Assembly: GCF_900103955.1 (NCBI RefSeq)
Contig: NZ_FNIL01000001.1
Span: forward strand, 806,001-870,000
DNA: 64,000 nucleotides
Direction of reading: 5' to 3'
Source of the DNA: Alkalicoccus daliensis
Lineage (GTDB): Bacteria; Bacillota; Bacilli; Bacillales; Salisediminibacteriaceae
Position numbers and translations under genes: made by a program. This document shows, piece by piece, positions 1 to 8,486 of the stretch; within the stretch, counting starts at the first letter, position 1, and each line of letters starts with the position of its first letter. A model generated the notes under the pieces. The model was not told where the DNA came from. It saw only the letters and a list, made by a program, of their open reading frames with translations, and ran no database searches.

Positions 1-866
1 CCGTGCGCAAAAGCAATCGTCATCTCAGGATTTAAATTTAATGATTCCTGAAAATATGCGACCATCGAGATATACGGCCGAATAATAATTAAGACGAGAA
101 TAGTACCTACTACATTAAAGATAACATGTGTAAGCGCAGCGCGTTTCGCAGCAATCGAGGCCCCGAGAGATGCTAATACAGCTGTAATTGTTGTCCCAAT
201 ATTATCTCCAAACAATACAGGAAGTGCGGCATCCAAATCAAGAGCCCCCTGAGCAAAAAGCTGCTGAAGCAAACCAATTGCAGCGGAAGAACTTTGAACA
301 CTTACCGTAAAAATAGTACCAATCAAAACTCCGAGCAGCGGATTCGCACTCATATTTACTGTAAGTTCTGCAAAAGCTTCCAGTTCCCTTAACGGCCGCA
401 GTCCGTCCCCCATTAGATTCAGTCCATAAAACAATGCACCAAACCCAAAGAAAACCTGTCCGTAGTTATTTGCCTTTTTATTTTTAAAGAAAAATATAAG
501 AAATGTTCCTACCGCAACAATAGGCAGCGCATAATCTGAAATATTCAGCCCGATAATAAATGCTGTAACTGTTGTTCCTATGTTTGCACCCATGATCACA
601 CCGATCGACTGCCGCAGTGTCATAAATCCTGCGTTAACAAGACCAATTGCAAGTACAGTGGTACCTGTACTTGTCTGCAGTAATATTGTCACTACAATCC
701 CAGCAAGAACACCCATAATTGGATTACTCGTAAATTTATCTAATATATCCCGCAGTTTGTCTCCAGCTACTTTTTGTAATCCATCCCCCATATATTTAAT
801 TCCAAAAAGAAAAATAGCAAGGCCTCCGACAAACATAAATATTAAATCTCTTAATTCCATATCCAA
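1..866 (-). CDS. Na/Pi cotransporter family protein, 3' end cut by the window (YqeW/NptA-like)
   Basis: The minus-strand frame is open from about 866 to the window edge, so the C-terminus is missing. The translation begins MDMELRDLIFMFVGGLAIF and carries the two repeated QSS/QTS-type segments of the PF02690 Na/phosphate cotransporter family (LLQTSTGTT near residue 63 and VQSSSAA further on), each followed by a G-A/D-N-I-G-T-T motif (GANIGTT, GDNIGTT). Family members are multi-pass membrane proteins that move phosphate with sodium. An AGGGGGA Shine-Dalgarno at 874-880 is 7 nt from a TTG at 866, so TTG is preferred over the ATG at 860. B. subtilis YqeW is the likely relative, although there it sits beside rpsU. 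The substrate is inferred from the family only. Confidence 0.85.
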   Translation of the reverse strand, partial: MDMELRDLIFMFVGGLAIFLFGIKYMGDGLQKVAGDKLRDILDKFTSNPIMGVLAGIVVTILLQTSTGTTVLAIGLVNAGFMTLRQSIGVIMGANIGTTVTAFIIGLNISDYALPIVAVGTFLIFFFKNKKANNYGQVFFGFGALFYGLNLMGDGLRPLRELEAFAELTVNMSANPLLGVLIGTIFTVSVQSSSAAIGLLQQLFAQGALDLDAALPVLFGDNIGTTITAVLASLGASIAAKRAALTHVIFNVVGTILVLIIIRPYISMVAYFQESLNLNPEMTIAFAH

Positions 867-1056
867 AACGATGTCCCCCTGATTTCAATATGTATCGTTC
901 GTTGACCCGTGTTCATCCTACGTGAAGTTTGTAAATTATATGTTAAGGTTTTGTAAAGATTTTATTAAGTTTGTAAATAACTGATTTTGTTGTATTAAAT
1001 TAATTCAAACTGTAAAATAGTTCATGCAGTTCATATACATAAGAAGGAGAGTAAAA

Positions 1057-1845
1057 ATGAATATCTTCCAACAATTTATTAAAAGTTTGTATTCCCCTGA
1101 GACAATAGCGAAGTTTAGAATGGCGAAAATTGGAAGAACAATTTTATATGTATTCCTTTTAATGCTGATTGCATCAATCCCTATGTTTATTTCTCTAACT
1201 ATATCATTATCCGCATTATTTGCAGCGGGAGATCAGTATATGCAAGAAATACCTGATTTCGATATTGAGAATGGAGTGCTTCAGGCTGATCAGGAAGAAC
1301 CATACGTGAACGATGAAGATGATATGACGTTAGTATTTGATTCTACGGGTGACATGTCCGGAGGAGACCTTGAAGAATACGGAAATGTGATTGCATTTTT
1401 GGAAAGAGAAATAATATTTGTAACGGGGGGAGTAGCAGAACGGATCGCCTATCAGGAATTTGGTATTGATGTTTCCAAGCAGGAGCTTGAGAATTTTTAC
1501 ACTACGCTGAGCGATTTGTCTATTTTAATTATTACCATTGTTCTTGCAGGTTTTTATCTATTTAATACTGCACTAAAATTTCTTGGTATTTTTACTTTGT
1601 CGGTAATTGCTCTTGCAATGAAAAAGAATACAGCAGACCACCTGCGTTACAGACATTGCTGGATACTTGCTGCTTATACTGTAACCCTTCCAACCATTCT
1701 GTTTGCAGTCCTCGAAGGCCTTGGGTTATTAATTCCATTTTCGTTTGTGATCTATTGGATTATTGCAGCAGTAATGATGAATTTGGTTTTAAAACAGGTT
1801 CCGGCTCCTAAAACACGACCTGCCGAAGAAAATACCTTAAACTGA
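1057..1845 (+). CDS. DUF1189 family membrane protein (YvdJ-like)
   Basis: 262 aa. An AAGGAG 7 nt upstream supports ATG 1057 over the upstream ATG at 1024. The N-terminus (MNIFQQFIKSLYSPETIAKF) is typical of DUF1189. One TM segment lies at about residues 27-53, then an acidic loop of about 100 residues predicted outside the membrane, then four hydrophobic segments between about 155 and 250. B. subtilis YvdJ of this family is sometimes labelled a maltodextrin-utilisation protein because of its locus, but no biochemical role is established. No sugar genes lie nearby. A TTGTAT-N17-TAAAAT promoter-like pair precedes it. The very acidic outer loop fits a salt or alkaline habitat. Confidence 0.75.
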   Translation: MNIFQQFIKSLYSPETIAKFRMAKIGRTILYVFLLMLIASIPMFISLTISLSALFAAGDQYMQEIPDFDIENGVLQADQEEPYVNDEDDMTLVFDSTGDMSGGDLEEYGNVIAFLEREIIFVTGGVAERIAYQEFGIDVSKQELENFYTTLSDLSILIITIVLAGFYLFNTALKFLGIFTLSVIALAMKKNTADHLRYRHCWILAAYTVTLPTILFAVLEGLGLLIPFSFVIYWIIAAVMMNLVLKQVPAPKTRPAEENTLN

Positions 1846-2002
1846 AATTATTAATTATACTCCTTGATTGTTTATTGTTTAAATCAAGTGCTATAATTCA
1901 GAGGAAAGATATTTTAAAATAAACTTGTTATTAGTTTCGAAAGAAAATGTTTTAAGGTATATTATAAATAGCAGGATTCATTGACGGAGGTGATTTTGCG
2001 TA

Positions 2003-2338
2003 ATGATCGGATCCAGAGTGAGACAATACAGAAATGCTAAAGGATTAACTATGAGTGAACTCGCCGAACGCGCAGGAGTAGCAAAATCCTATTTGAGTGC
2101 AATTGAAAGAGACATCCAGACAAACCCTTCGATACAGTTTCTAGATAAAATCGCATCGGTACTAGATGTAGATATAAATGTTTTGCTAAAAGATGTAACA
2201 AGCTCTACTTATGAAGAAGCTGCAGCTCTTGATGAAGAGTGGCAGTCACTCATTGCAGAAGCAATGAATTCCGGAGTTTCCAAAGAAGAATTTAGAGACT
2301 TCCTGGAATACAATAAGTGGAAAATAAAGCAAAAGTAG
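2003..2338 (+). CDS. sinR: SinR-type biofilm/motility master regulator
   Basis: 111 aa, the length of B. subtilis SinR, and alignable by eye along its whole length. An XRE-type helix-turn-helix occupies residues 6-61 with the recognition region AGVAKSYLSAIER at 24-36. The C-terminal half (about 76-111: LDEEW, GVSKEEFRDFLEY) is the SinI-like helical hook used for SinR tetramerisation and SinI binding. SinR represses matrix genes and its activity is set by SinI/SlrR antagonism in B. subtilis. No sinI is visible next to it. A GGAGGTG lies 10 nt upstream of the ATG, with an in-frame stop just before. A TTGTTT-N18-TATAAT pair at about 1870-1895 is a plausible sigma-A promoter. Confidence 0.9.
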   Translation: MIGSRVRQYRNAKGLTMSELAERAGVAKSYLSAIERDIQTNPSIQFLDKIASVLDVDINVLLKDVTSSTYEEAAALDEEWQSLIAEAMNSGVSKEEFRDFLEYNKWKIKQK

Positions 2339-2371
2339 CTCTAATTCACTATAATCAAAATTTTTGATGCC

Positions 2372-2406
2372 CTGCAGGAGAGACCATTCTCCTGCAGTTT
2401 TTTGTG
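2372..2406 (+). terminator. Rho-independent terminator after sinR
   Basis: A perfect 10-bp stem (CTGCAGGAGA, 2372-2381, with its complement 2388-2397), 6-nt loop, then a run of seven T. It separates sinR from the small regulator downstream. Confidence 0.92.
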
Positions 2407-2521
2407 TTTTTCTTTTTATCTAGGACTTGTTCTTTATTTAGGATATTTATGAGCATTTTAATTTACTTTTTAAAGACCGTGCGTTATAATGAACAAAACA
2501 GCGAAGAGAGGTGGATATAAA

Positions 2522-2746
2522 ATGAGTATTGGGGACTTAATCAGATATGAAAGAAAAAGAAAAGGATGGACACTCTCTCAGCTTTCCAGACGCACCGGTG
2601 TTTCTAAATCATATTTAAGCTATCTGGAAAGAAATCAAAAGAAAAACCCTTCTATTACTATAGTCAAGAGACTATTTATCGTTCTGGATATACCGCTTGA
2701 AAAGATTATGGAATCTGATAATACAAAAGAAAATCATTTTGGATAA
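2522..2746 (+). CDS. small SinR-like XRE helix-turn-helix regulator
   Basis: 74 aa from ATG 2522, chosen because AGAGGTGG sits 7 nt upstream; the alternative ATG at 2489 has no such site. The XRE domain covers residues 3-60 with GVSKSYLSYLERN closely matching the recognition helix of the neighbouring SinR, and KNPSIT following as in SinR. It lacks the SinI-like oligomerisation hook. It could be a SinR paralogue that recognises a related operator, perhaps as a dimer, or a SlrR-like partner that has lost its C-terminus. Its own terminator lies immediately downstream. The regulatory target is unknown. Confidence 0.8.
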   Translation: MSIGDLIRYERKRKGWTLSQLSRRTGVSKSYLSYLERNQKKNPSITIVKRLFIVLDIPLEKIMESDNTKENHFG

Positions 2747-2749
2747 ATA

Positions 2750-2791
2750 AAAAATCTCCCCTCGGCACTGAGCCAAGGAGAGATTTTTTTA
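2750..2791. terminator. bidirectional terminator between the small HTH gene and nfeD-like gene
   Basis: A-rich and T-rich flanks enclose a stem of about 15 bp (AAAAAATCTC...GAGAGATTTTTT) in a convergent intergenic gap. It would serve both the plus-strand HTH gene and the minus-strand nfeD-like gene whose stop is at 2789. Confidence 0.85.
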
Positions 2792-3436
2792 TGATTCTTT
2801 TTCTTTCTCTTTAACCGGCGTGATAAGAATTCTTGTCCCATCCGCAGAAAGTACCTTTATATCGGTTTCTTCCTGCAGCCAAAAATTATCAGTGGTTGCG
2901 CTGTAAAGCTTCCCTTCAATTTCTACAGTACCTGTAGGACGAAAAGGAGTTTTCGTAATTCCTTCTTTTCCTACAAGTTCTTTGTAGGAATTGTTCATAG
3001 AGTTATAACCTTCTTCTTCCGTCATTCTGTCTTTCAGCAGAACTTTATCCCACATTGCTCTTGCAGTAAATACTTTTGTAAAGAGATAAGAAGTTGGCGC
3101 AGCGAATACAAATGCCATAGAAACTAATACGCCATAGGTGAAAGTCGGTGCCGGCAGTGCCAGCCCTAAGATCATCAGTATAATACCAACACCGGCAATG
3201 GAGCCATCCGAAGTTACTTTGCCGTCAAAAATAATAAGCGCCAGGCCAATAACGTATAACAGTACTACCCACATGCTGTCTGCCGCAGTTAAATGGTAAG
3301 AGAAATATACCGACATGATTACAATTCCTATCACCGCAAACAAGCCCTTAGCCTTTACCATTACTTCCCCAAAAAGGAATAAAGTTGCGAGAAAGACCAC
3401 GAAAAAACCTAACACGGCCATATCTAAAAATTCCAT
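2789..3436 (-). CDS. NfeD-like membrane protein (short form without protease domain)
   Basis: 215 aa. Four to five hydrophobic segments fill residues 5-120; the C-terminal 65 residues (about 150-212; GKEGITKT, GTVEIEGKLYSA) form the OB-fold NfeD domain (PF01957). The serine-protease domain of long NfeD proteins is absent, as in NfeD1a/2-type proteins that work with flotillins or SPFH proteins in membrane microdomains. No flotillin gene is adjacent; floA and a long nfeD lie at 41.6-44.0 kb. The gene is preceded by an ECF-sigma type promoter, which fits an envelope-stress role. The SD is GAGGAAAGAGGGAG before the ATG. Confidence 0.82.
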   Translation of the reverse strand: MEFLDMAVLGFFVVFLATLFLFGEVMVKAKGLFAVIGIVIMSVYFSYHLTAADSMWVVLLYVIGLALIIFDGKVTSDGSIAGVGIILMILGLALPAPTFTYGVLVSMAFVFAAPTSYLFTKVFTARAMWDKVLLKDRMTEEEGYNSMNNSYKELVGKEGITKTPFRPTGTVEIEGKLYSATTDNFWLQEETDIKVLSADGTRILITPVKEKEKES

Positions 3437-3502
3437 ATATCGTCACTCCCTCTTTCCTCGCTTACAATTTTATTTTACCAGATATTTATCCTTAATATCA
3501 CG

Positions 3503-3528
3503 TACGAACGTTCAGAGAAAAAGTTTCA
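3503..3528 (-). promoter_or_regulatory. ECF (sigma-W type) promoter of the nfeD-like gene
   Basis: On the minus strand TGAAAC (3528-3523), 16 nt, then CGTA (3506-3503). This is the exact B. subtilis sigma-W consensus layout, about 70 nt upstream of the ATG. Confidence 0.75.
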
Positions 3529-3597
3529 TAATTGAAGAAAAGAATTATAAACACCGAAGAGAGGAAAATCAAAAAAATTTATTTTTCTATCAGTATG

Positions 3598-3634
3598 TGA
3601 AAAAGGAGATATCCCATATGCAGGGATACCTCCT
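3598..3634 (-). terminator. terminator after the DUF1002 gene
   Basis: Read on the minus strand, a 12-position stem (3634-3623 with 3615-3604; one mismatch) with a 7-nt loop is followed by TTTTT. It lies 15 nt beyond the DUF1002 stop codon. Confidence 0.8.
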
Positions 3635-3649
3635 ATTAAGAAAATGTTT

Positions 3650-4540
3650 TTAATTAGATGATGATTCTGTACTGAACCACCCTTGAATCATGTCCAGCAG
3701 AGAATGGAAGAAATCTATAATTGACTGCAGGATTCCCTGTCCTTCTTCACTTTGCACAAAGTCTCCGATATTACCACGGATACTGTCAATCTGAGTTCTT
3801 ACCTGATCCCAGTCTATATTCAGCCCGCGGATTCTTTCAAATAAAGAAACCAGGCCGTCCAGCTCACTTTCTGACAAATTCATTCCCAATTCTTCAGCAA
3901 TCCTTTGAATCAGCGCCCGAAGGTCTTCTTCAGTTTCTACATCCTCTTCTGCCAGTGCTTCTTTAATACGCGCCATAAGCTCCGTCGCTTCTTCCACACC
4001 ATACTCTTCTCCGAGTTCAGCTGTTTTAACTAGTTCTTCATTTGCCGCCTGCTTCTGCTCTTCCGGAATATCTTCTTCCATTGATTCTTCATACGCTTTA
4101 ATTAATCCTGTAAGCGCTCCTGTACCGGAAACTTCAAAAGGCGCTGTAACATATATCTCCGCATCTTCCACTCCAGCTGTAATTAACGCATTTGCATACA
4201 TACCTTCAGATACCCAGGTAATTCGATTCGTCTCAACATCAATACCAGCGCCTTCTTCCAGCAGTGTTATTTTAGAGGAAGAAAGTGCTCTTGTTCCAAT
4301 AACAGATGCATCAATATAATCTCCTAAATATTGGTGTTCTTCTTCATTGGTCACCTCAATAATCATCACTTCATTTTCTGAAACTTCCATCTCACTTAAA
4401 AGATTTTCTCTTTGCTGTGGGTTTAAGTCTTCTCCCAGTGTAACTAATTCATCTCCAGTGGCAGCATCTGCAAATACTATTGAAGAAAATGCAAACCATG
4501 TAAGAAATAAGATCAGTCCCGTTTTTAACCATTGATTCAT
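3650..4540 (-). CDS. DUF1002 secreted/exported protein (YpuA-like)
   Basis: 296 aa. ATG 4540 is chosen because GGGGGA precedes it and it gives a clean signal peptide (MNQWLKTGLILFLTWFAF, cleavage about SSIVFADA). The mature part matches DUF1002 (PF06207), known in B. subtilis as YpuA: an N-terminal alpha/beta part with VTLGEDLNPQQR, and a highly acidic helical C-terminal half (about 150-290). The biochemical role is not established. B. subtilis ypuA is reported to be an envelope-stress gene, and the ECF-type promoter upstream here agrees. It is monocistronic with its own terminator. Confidence 0.85.
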   Translation of the reverse strand: MNQWLKTGLILFLTWFAFSSIVFADAATGDELVTLGEDLNPQQRENLLSEMEVSENEVMIIEVTNEEEHQYLGDYIDASVIGTRALSSSKITLLEEGAGIDVETNRITWVSEGMYANALITAGVEDAEIYVTAPFEVSGTGALTGLIKAYEESMEEDIPEEQKQAANEELVKTAELGEEYGVEEATELMARIKEALAEEDVETEEDLRALIQRIAEELGMNLSESELDGLVSLFERIRGLNIDWDQVRTQIDSIRGNIGDFVQSEEGQGILQSIIDFFHSLLDMIQGWFSTESSSN

Positions 4541-4580
4541 TTCAATCCCCCGCTTTATTTTGTATAAGTACATTATTTGA

Positions 4581-4607
4581 GTCGTTCTTCCCTATGAAAA
4601 AGTTTCA
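4581..4607 (-). promoter_or_regulatory. ECF-sigma type promoter of the DUF1002 gene
   Basis: On the minus strand TGAAAC (4607-4602), 17 nt, CGAC (4584-4581). A CGAC -10 is closer to sigma-X/sigma-M preference than to sigma-W CGTA, so this promoter may be shared among ECF factors. Confidence 0.65.
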
Positions 4608-4749
4608 CTTTTAATGAAACATACAGTGAGAATTTATAAATTTACTTAATATTTACACAGTCCCAACCCTTTCTCGCTTGTAGTTTCTTGACCACGTTGT
4701 TACAATATACGTTGAACGCGCGAAGACTATAAAGGGGCGATGGTGAATA

Positions 4750-5865
4750 ATGACCCAATTTACTCACAGAAAAAATACACGTAAAGTGAAAGTTGGACCA
4801 CTGACAATCGGAGGCTCTGACGAAGTAATTATGCAAAGCATGACGATGTCAAAGACACACGATGTTGAAGCTACTGTAGCTGAAATCCTACGCTTGGAAG
4901 AAGCTGGCTGCCAGATTGTTCGTGTAGCTTGTCCAAAAATGGAAGATGCGGAAGCAATTCCCGAAATAAAAAAACGTATTAATATTCCACTTGTTGTAGA
5001 TATTCATTTTGATTATAAAATGGCATTAAAAGCTATTGAAGGCGGCGCAGATAAAATCCGGATCAACCCCGGAAACATCGGACGCCGTGAAAAAGTAGAA
5101 GCAGTAGTAAACGCTGCAAAAGCAAAAGGAATTCCAATCCGCATTGGTGTAAATGCAGGTTCGCTTGAAAAGAGAATTCTTGACAAATACGGTTATCCTA
5201 CTGCAGAAGGCATGGTTGAAAGCGCACTGCATCACATTAAGATTTTAGAAGATCTAGACTTTCATGACATTATTGTCTCTATGAAAGCATCTGACGTAGA
5301 TCTTGCCATTGAGGCTTATGAAAAAGCTGCAGAAGCATTTGATTATCCTCTGCACTTAGGGATTACAGAGTCCGGTACTCTTTTTGCAGGAACAGTAAAA
5401 AGTGCTGCAGGCCTGGGTGTACTTCTGCATAAAGGAATCGGTAATACGATGAGAATTTCCTTAAGTGCGGATCCTGTAGAGGAAATTAAAGTACAAAAGG
5501 AACTTTTAAAAAGCTTTGGACTGGCTGCGAATGCTGCTACGCTGGTTTCCTGCCCAACATGCGGCAGAATTGAAATTGATCTTATCAGCATTGCCAACGA
5601 AGTAGAAGAATACCTCCAGGGAGTGCATGCACCAATTAAGGTATCTGTGCTCGGCTGTGCAGTAAACGGCCCGGGCGAAGCAAAAGAAGCAGATATTGGG
5701 ATTGCCGGAGCACGAGGAGAAGGCCTATTGTTTATGAAAGGCAAGACCATCCGGAAAGTACCGGAGGAGACAATGGTGGAAGAATTAAAGAAAGAAATCG
5801 ATAAGCTCGCTGAAGCACATTATGAAAAACAGCGTCTTGAAAAAGAAGCTGTGGAAAAAGCATAG
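4750..5865 (+). CDS. ispG: 4-hydroxy-3-methylbut-2-enyl diphosphate synthase (flavodoxin) IspG
   Basis: 371 aa, full length. It converts methylerythritol cyclodiphosphate to HMBPP in the MEP isoprenoid pathway, using a [4Fe-4S] cluster. The cluster ligands Cys268, Cys271 (SCPTCGR) and Cys303 (GCAVNGPGE) and the fourth ligand Glu310 are all present. The N-terminal TIM barrel (about 1-255) and C-terminal Fe-S domain follow the bacterial two-domain form. The partner enzyme IspH is at 20992-21963, so both reductive steps of the pathway are in this window. A weak GGGGCGATGGTG region precedes the ATG. The terminator follows directly. Confidence 0.97.
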   Translation: MTQFTHRKNTRKVKVGPLTIGGSDEVIMQSMTMSKTHDVEATVAEILRLEEAGCQIVRVACPKMEDAEAIPEIKKRINIPLVVDIHFDYKMALKAIEGGADKIRINPGNIGRREKVEAVVNAAKAKGIPIRIGVNAGSLEKRILDKYGYPTAEGMVESALHHIKILEDLDFHDIIVSMKASDVDLAIEAYEKAAEAFDYPLHLGITESGTLFAGTVKSAAGLGVLLHKGIGNTMRISLSADPVEEIKVQKELLKSFGLAANAATLVSCPTCGRIEIDLISIANEVEEYLQGVHAPIKVSVLGCAVNGPGEAKEADIGIAGARGEGLLFMKGKTIRKVPEETMVEELKKEIDKLAEAHYEKQRLEKEAVEKA

Positions 5866-5877
5866 ATTCAGTTGTAA

Positions 5878-5910
5878 AACTGCCTCCAGCAATTGAGAGG
5901 CAGTTTTTTA
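5878..5910 (+). terminator. terminator after ispG
   Basis: A perfect 9-bp stem (AACTGCCTC 5878-5886, GAGGCAGTT 5897-5905), 10-nt loop, and a T run. Confidence 0.9.
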
Positions 5911-6011
5911 CTAACTTCCGCTTTTTATTCCTTCCCAGACCGTGAAACTAAAAGCAAAGTATGAGATAATGCTCTTTAATGCGTATTACCAACAAATGAG
6001 GTGATGTAAGA

Positions 6012-6593
6012 ATGTCAAATCAGCCCTACCGCTTTGGGATAGATATAGATGGTACTGTTACAGATCCGGCAACATTTATCCCCCACCTGAACAAACACTT
6101 TAATAAGCAGCTGACGCTCGCTGATATCGTAGATTATGATTTAACAAAAGCACTGGATGTGACAGAAGAGCAGTTTTGGAAGTGGATGCAGAAACATGAA
6201 TCCATGCTTTATCAAAAATCAATTATCGCTGATAATGCGAAAGAAATTTTAACTGCGTGGAAAAGCGATTTTGAATTGTTTTATATCAGTGCCCGGCCAA
6301 ACCATTTATATGATATTACAGAAGAATGGTTCCACCGTCTCGAAGTGCCTTATGACCATATTGAGCTGCTGGGGCAGCACGATAAACTTGATGCTGTCAG
6401 AGAACATAAAGTAGATACCTTCTTTGAAGACAAGCACGATAATGCGGTAAATATTGCAGAAGAATTCCAAATTCCGGTGATCCTAATGGAAACACCTTAT
6501 AATCAGATGAGCGTTCCTGATAATGTGCATCGTGCAAAAAACTGGCATCATGCAAAAGAAATTGTAGACCGTTTATTTATGACATCGAAGTAA
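6012..6593 (+). CDS. yqfW: HAD-type 5'(3')-deoxyribonucleotidase-like protein (YqfW)
   Basis: 193 aa. A haloacid dehalogenase fold with the nucleophile pair Asp11-x-Asp13 in FGIDIDGTVTD, a motif-II ISARP near residue 95, and a C-terminal FEDKHDNAVN acid motif. This is the putative nucleotidase family represented by B. subtilis YqfW, which lies next to zur there just as it does here. Substrate is not established; dephosphorylation of nucleotides is inferred from the family. AATGAGGTGATGTAAGA gives the SD before ATG 6012. Confidence 0.85.
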   Translation: MSNQPYRFGIDIDGTVTDPATFIPHLNKHFNKQLTLADIVDYDLTKALDVTEEQFWKWMQKHESMLYQKSIIADNAKEILTAWKSDFELFYISARPNHLYDITEEWFHRLEVPYDHIELLGQHDKLDAVREHKVDTFFEDKHDNAVNIAEEFQIPVILMETPYNQMSVPDNVHRAKNWHHAKEIVDRLFMTSK

Positions 6594-6623
6594 ATACTCC
6601 TGGCTGGATGTGAAATGCTTTAC

Positions 6624-6663
6624 ATGAAACCCCTCTCTTTCTAATGAAAGGGAGGGGTTTCAT
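6624..6663. terminator. long hairpin in the convergent yqfW/zur gap
   Basis: CATGAAACCCCTC...GAGGGGTTTCATG: about 18 bp with one G-U pair and a 4-nt loop (TAAT). It lacks a clear T run on either side, so it may act as a weak terminator or mRNA 3'-end stabiliser. Confidence 0.55.
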
Positions 6664-6797
6664 GCTGTTGAAAAAGTACTTTTTTGTATAAGTATACGAT
6701 TTTATGCTTTTGTCCCAGCTTCTCACATTGGCCCTCGCCACTTTTCCACCTTTCTTCTTTTTCCTTTTATTAATAGAGAAAATACAGTGGACTTATT

Positions 6798-6830
6798 CAA
6801 AAAAGCGCTCAAACATTAAGTTTGAGCGCT
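6798..6830 (-). terminator. terminator overlapping the zur stop codon
   Basis: On the minus strand a perfect 11-bp stem (AGCGCTCAAAC, 6830-6820 with 6814-6804), 5-nt loop and TTTTTT. The TAA of zur (6818-6816) lies in the loop, so the last zur codons form the stem. Confidence 0.88.
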
Positions 6831-7235
6831 GCACTGTTCGCAATATCCATAGATCTCGAACTTATGGCCGACTACCTCAAAGCCAGAAGCTTTCACCGGC
6901 TCATTATCCATCGGACAATGATGGATATGCTTTGTTTTGCCGCAGTCCAGACAAATCACATGGTGGTGATGATCTTCGACTGCACAGGAAAAGCGGAATC
7001 GCTTTTCCCCCTCTAATTCCGTTGCTTCTAAAATTCCCAGTTCTGTAAATAAAGATAAGTTTCGATAAATTGTATCGAAGCTCATTCCTCCGTATGTCGG
7101 GTGTAAATACTCCAGTACGTCTTTTGCCGCCAGGTATCTTCCTTCATCAGAAAAAAGCTGAAGCATATCTTTTCTTTTATCTGTATATTTATATCCTTCT
7201 TTTTTTAACAGTTCAATTGCGTCCTGTACATTCAT
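6816..7235 (-). CDS. zur: zinc uptake regulator Zur (Fur family)
   Basis: 139 aa. The N-terminal winged helix (1-82, MNVQDAIELLKKEGYKYTDK) is nearly identical to B. subtilis Zur. The structural zinc site CLDC (95, 98) plus CEQC (132, 135) and the histidine cluster DHHHHV (88-93) of the sensory site are intact. Zur represses zinc uptake genes when zinc is ample. It is the last gene of the zinc transport cluster, with its ATG overlapping the stop of the upstream permease by 4 nt, so it is probably co-transcribed and autoregulated through the Zur box at 10559-10579. Confidence 0.95.
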   Translation of the reverse strand: MNVQDAIELLKKEGYKYTDKRKDMLQLFSDEGRYLAAKDVLEYLHPTYGGMSFDTIYRNLSLFTELGILEATELEGEKRFRFSCAVEDHHHHVICLDCGKTKHIHHCPMDNEPVKASGFEVVGHKFEIYGYCEQCSAQT

Positions 7236-8095
7236 GACAGCTGCTCCTTTCTTACTCTTTTCGCAGACAGATCCATTAGTTTCCTCACAAAGGCTGCGCT
7301 TACTAAAATAAATATACCTGCAGCGACAATCATTCCACCTGTAGCTACATTAAAATAATAAGAGGAAATAACTCCGCCTAATACAGCAGCCTCTCCAAAC
7401 AGGATACCAAGAATTAACACATGTCGAAAGCTTTTCGCAAATAAGATGGCGGCAGCAACAGGAAGGGTGATCAATGCTCCTACCAATAAAATGCCCACCA
7501 CCTTCATAGACATAGAAATAACTAATGCAATCAGTACCGAAAAAATAAAATTAATTCTTTTAACTGAAATACCCGAAGTGACTGCAAACTCCTGATCAAA
7601 AGAAATAGAAAGTAATTCTTTATAAAACAATCCGACTATAATCATCGCTGCTATTCCGGTAACGAAAATAAATATTAAATCATTTAAGGTAACTGTGATT
7701 ATACTTCCAAACAGGTAGCTGTACCACTCAGTATAACTAGACTGAGTCATACTTATCAGTACGGCACTCAATCCTACTCCTGCTGAAAGTATAATCGGAA
7801 TAGCAAGCTCCTGGAAGTGCTGGTAAACCTGACGGAGCTTTTCAATTAATAATGACCCGGCCAGAGAGAACAGCAGACCCATATAAAGCGGATTAACTCC
7901 AGCAAATAGAACCGTTGTCTGCGTCATCAGCACGCCGGCAGTAATTCCAGTTAAGGTTACATGCGAGAGTCCTTCAGATATGATTGTCATTCTTCTAACA
8001 AGCAGGAAAGCTCCGATAAGAGGACTAATAAATCCTATTAAAAGTCCCGCAGCAATTCCTCTTTCCAAAAACGTTAACTGCTGTAGCAATTCCAA
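7232..8095 (-). CDS. second metal ABC transporter permease of the zinc cluster
   Basis: 287 aa, ABC-3 family permease (PF00950) with about eight TM helices and the GLSHVTLTGI motif (residues 38-47) near the coupling region. Initiation is at TTG 8095 or the in-frame TTG 8089; GGTGAT lies 4 or 10 nt upstream. It is related to, but clearly diverged from, the permease at 8735-9562, which lies 640 nt upstream. The pair could form a heterodimeric channel with ZnuC or serve an alternative ATPase. It overlaps zur by 4 nt. Zinc is inferred from the zur linkage. Confidence 0.9.
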   Translation of the reverse strand: MELLQQLTFLERGIAAGLLIGFISPLIGAFLLVRRMTIISEGLSHVTLTGITAGVLMTQTTVLFAGVNPLYMGLLFSLAGSLLIEKLRQVYQHFQELAIPIILSAGVGLSAVLISMTQSSYTEWYSYLFGSIITVTLNDLIFIFVTGIAAMIIVGLFYKELLSISFDQEFAVTSGISVKRINFIFSVLIALVISMSMKVVGILLVGALITLPVAAAILFAKSFRHVLILGILFGEAAVLGGVISSYYFNVATGGMIVAAGIFILVSAAFVRKLMDLSAKRVRKEQLS

Positions 8096-8109
8096 AATAT
8101 CACCCGAGT

Positions 8110-8280
8110 CTTTTTCTTATTTTTTGCTGCCTTGAAAAAAGATTCTTCAAAAGAAAGTAATACTGCTGCTGTATTTTCGGAGAGGCTTACCTAATGGCTT
8201 GTTCTCTCCTTCGTTACACACCAGTATTAATTTTTATCTTTCATGGTACAGTTTTCTGCATAAAGGTGCTGTTAATGTTC
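8110..8280. repeat. dispersed intergenic repeat, copy A (short interior)
   Basis: Shares with copies B (17351-17669) and C (44139-44372) a left block (TGCCTTGAAAA..., AGTAATACTGCTG, TTTTCGGAGAGGCTTAC) and a right block (TCTCCTTCGTTACACA, CAGTATTAATTTT, TTCATGGT, GTTAATGTTC). The left block AATACTGCTG...GGAGAGG is an imperfect inverted copy of the right block, so the element can fold into one hairpin. Here the interior between arms is only about 20 nt. It separates the two zinc permease genes. Confidence 0.75.
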
Positions 8281-8486
8281 TCGGCTCTTACGTGAAAAAA
8301 GTGAATTTATTTTTGTAGTTATTAATTTCCAGTTGTTCTTATGTTCAAAAAGCCGTGAGTAAAGGTTTGGATAACTGAAGTTATTGGTTAAAGTCAGAAA
8401 ATTCGTTAAACAAACGGTTCATCACCACGAAGTGTAGTTGATAAGAAAAAATCGAAAAAGATTTTACCCCAAAATAACACTGCTTC

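Noticed and set aside
580-882. Plus-strand open frame of 100 codons
   Set aside because: Antisense to the Na/Pi cotransporter gene, no SD, composition of a shadow frame.
3315-3653. Plus-strand frame across the nfeD-like promoter region
   Set aside because: Overlaps a clear minus-strand gene, its sigma-W promoter and a terminator.
6704-7048. Plus-strand open frame over the end of zur
   Set aside because: Antisense to zur, low-complexity translation, no ribosome-binding site.
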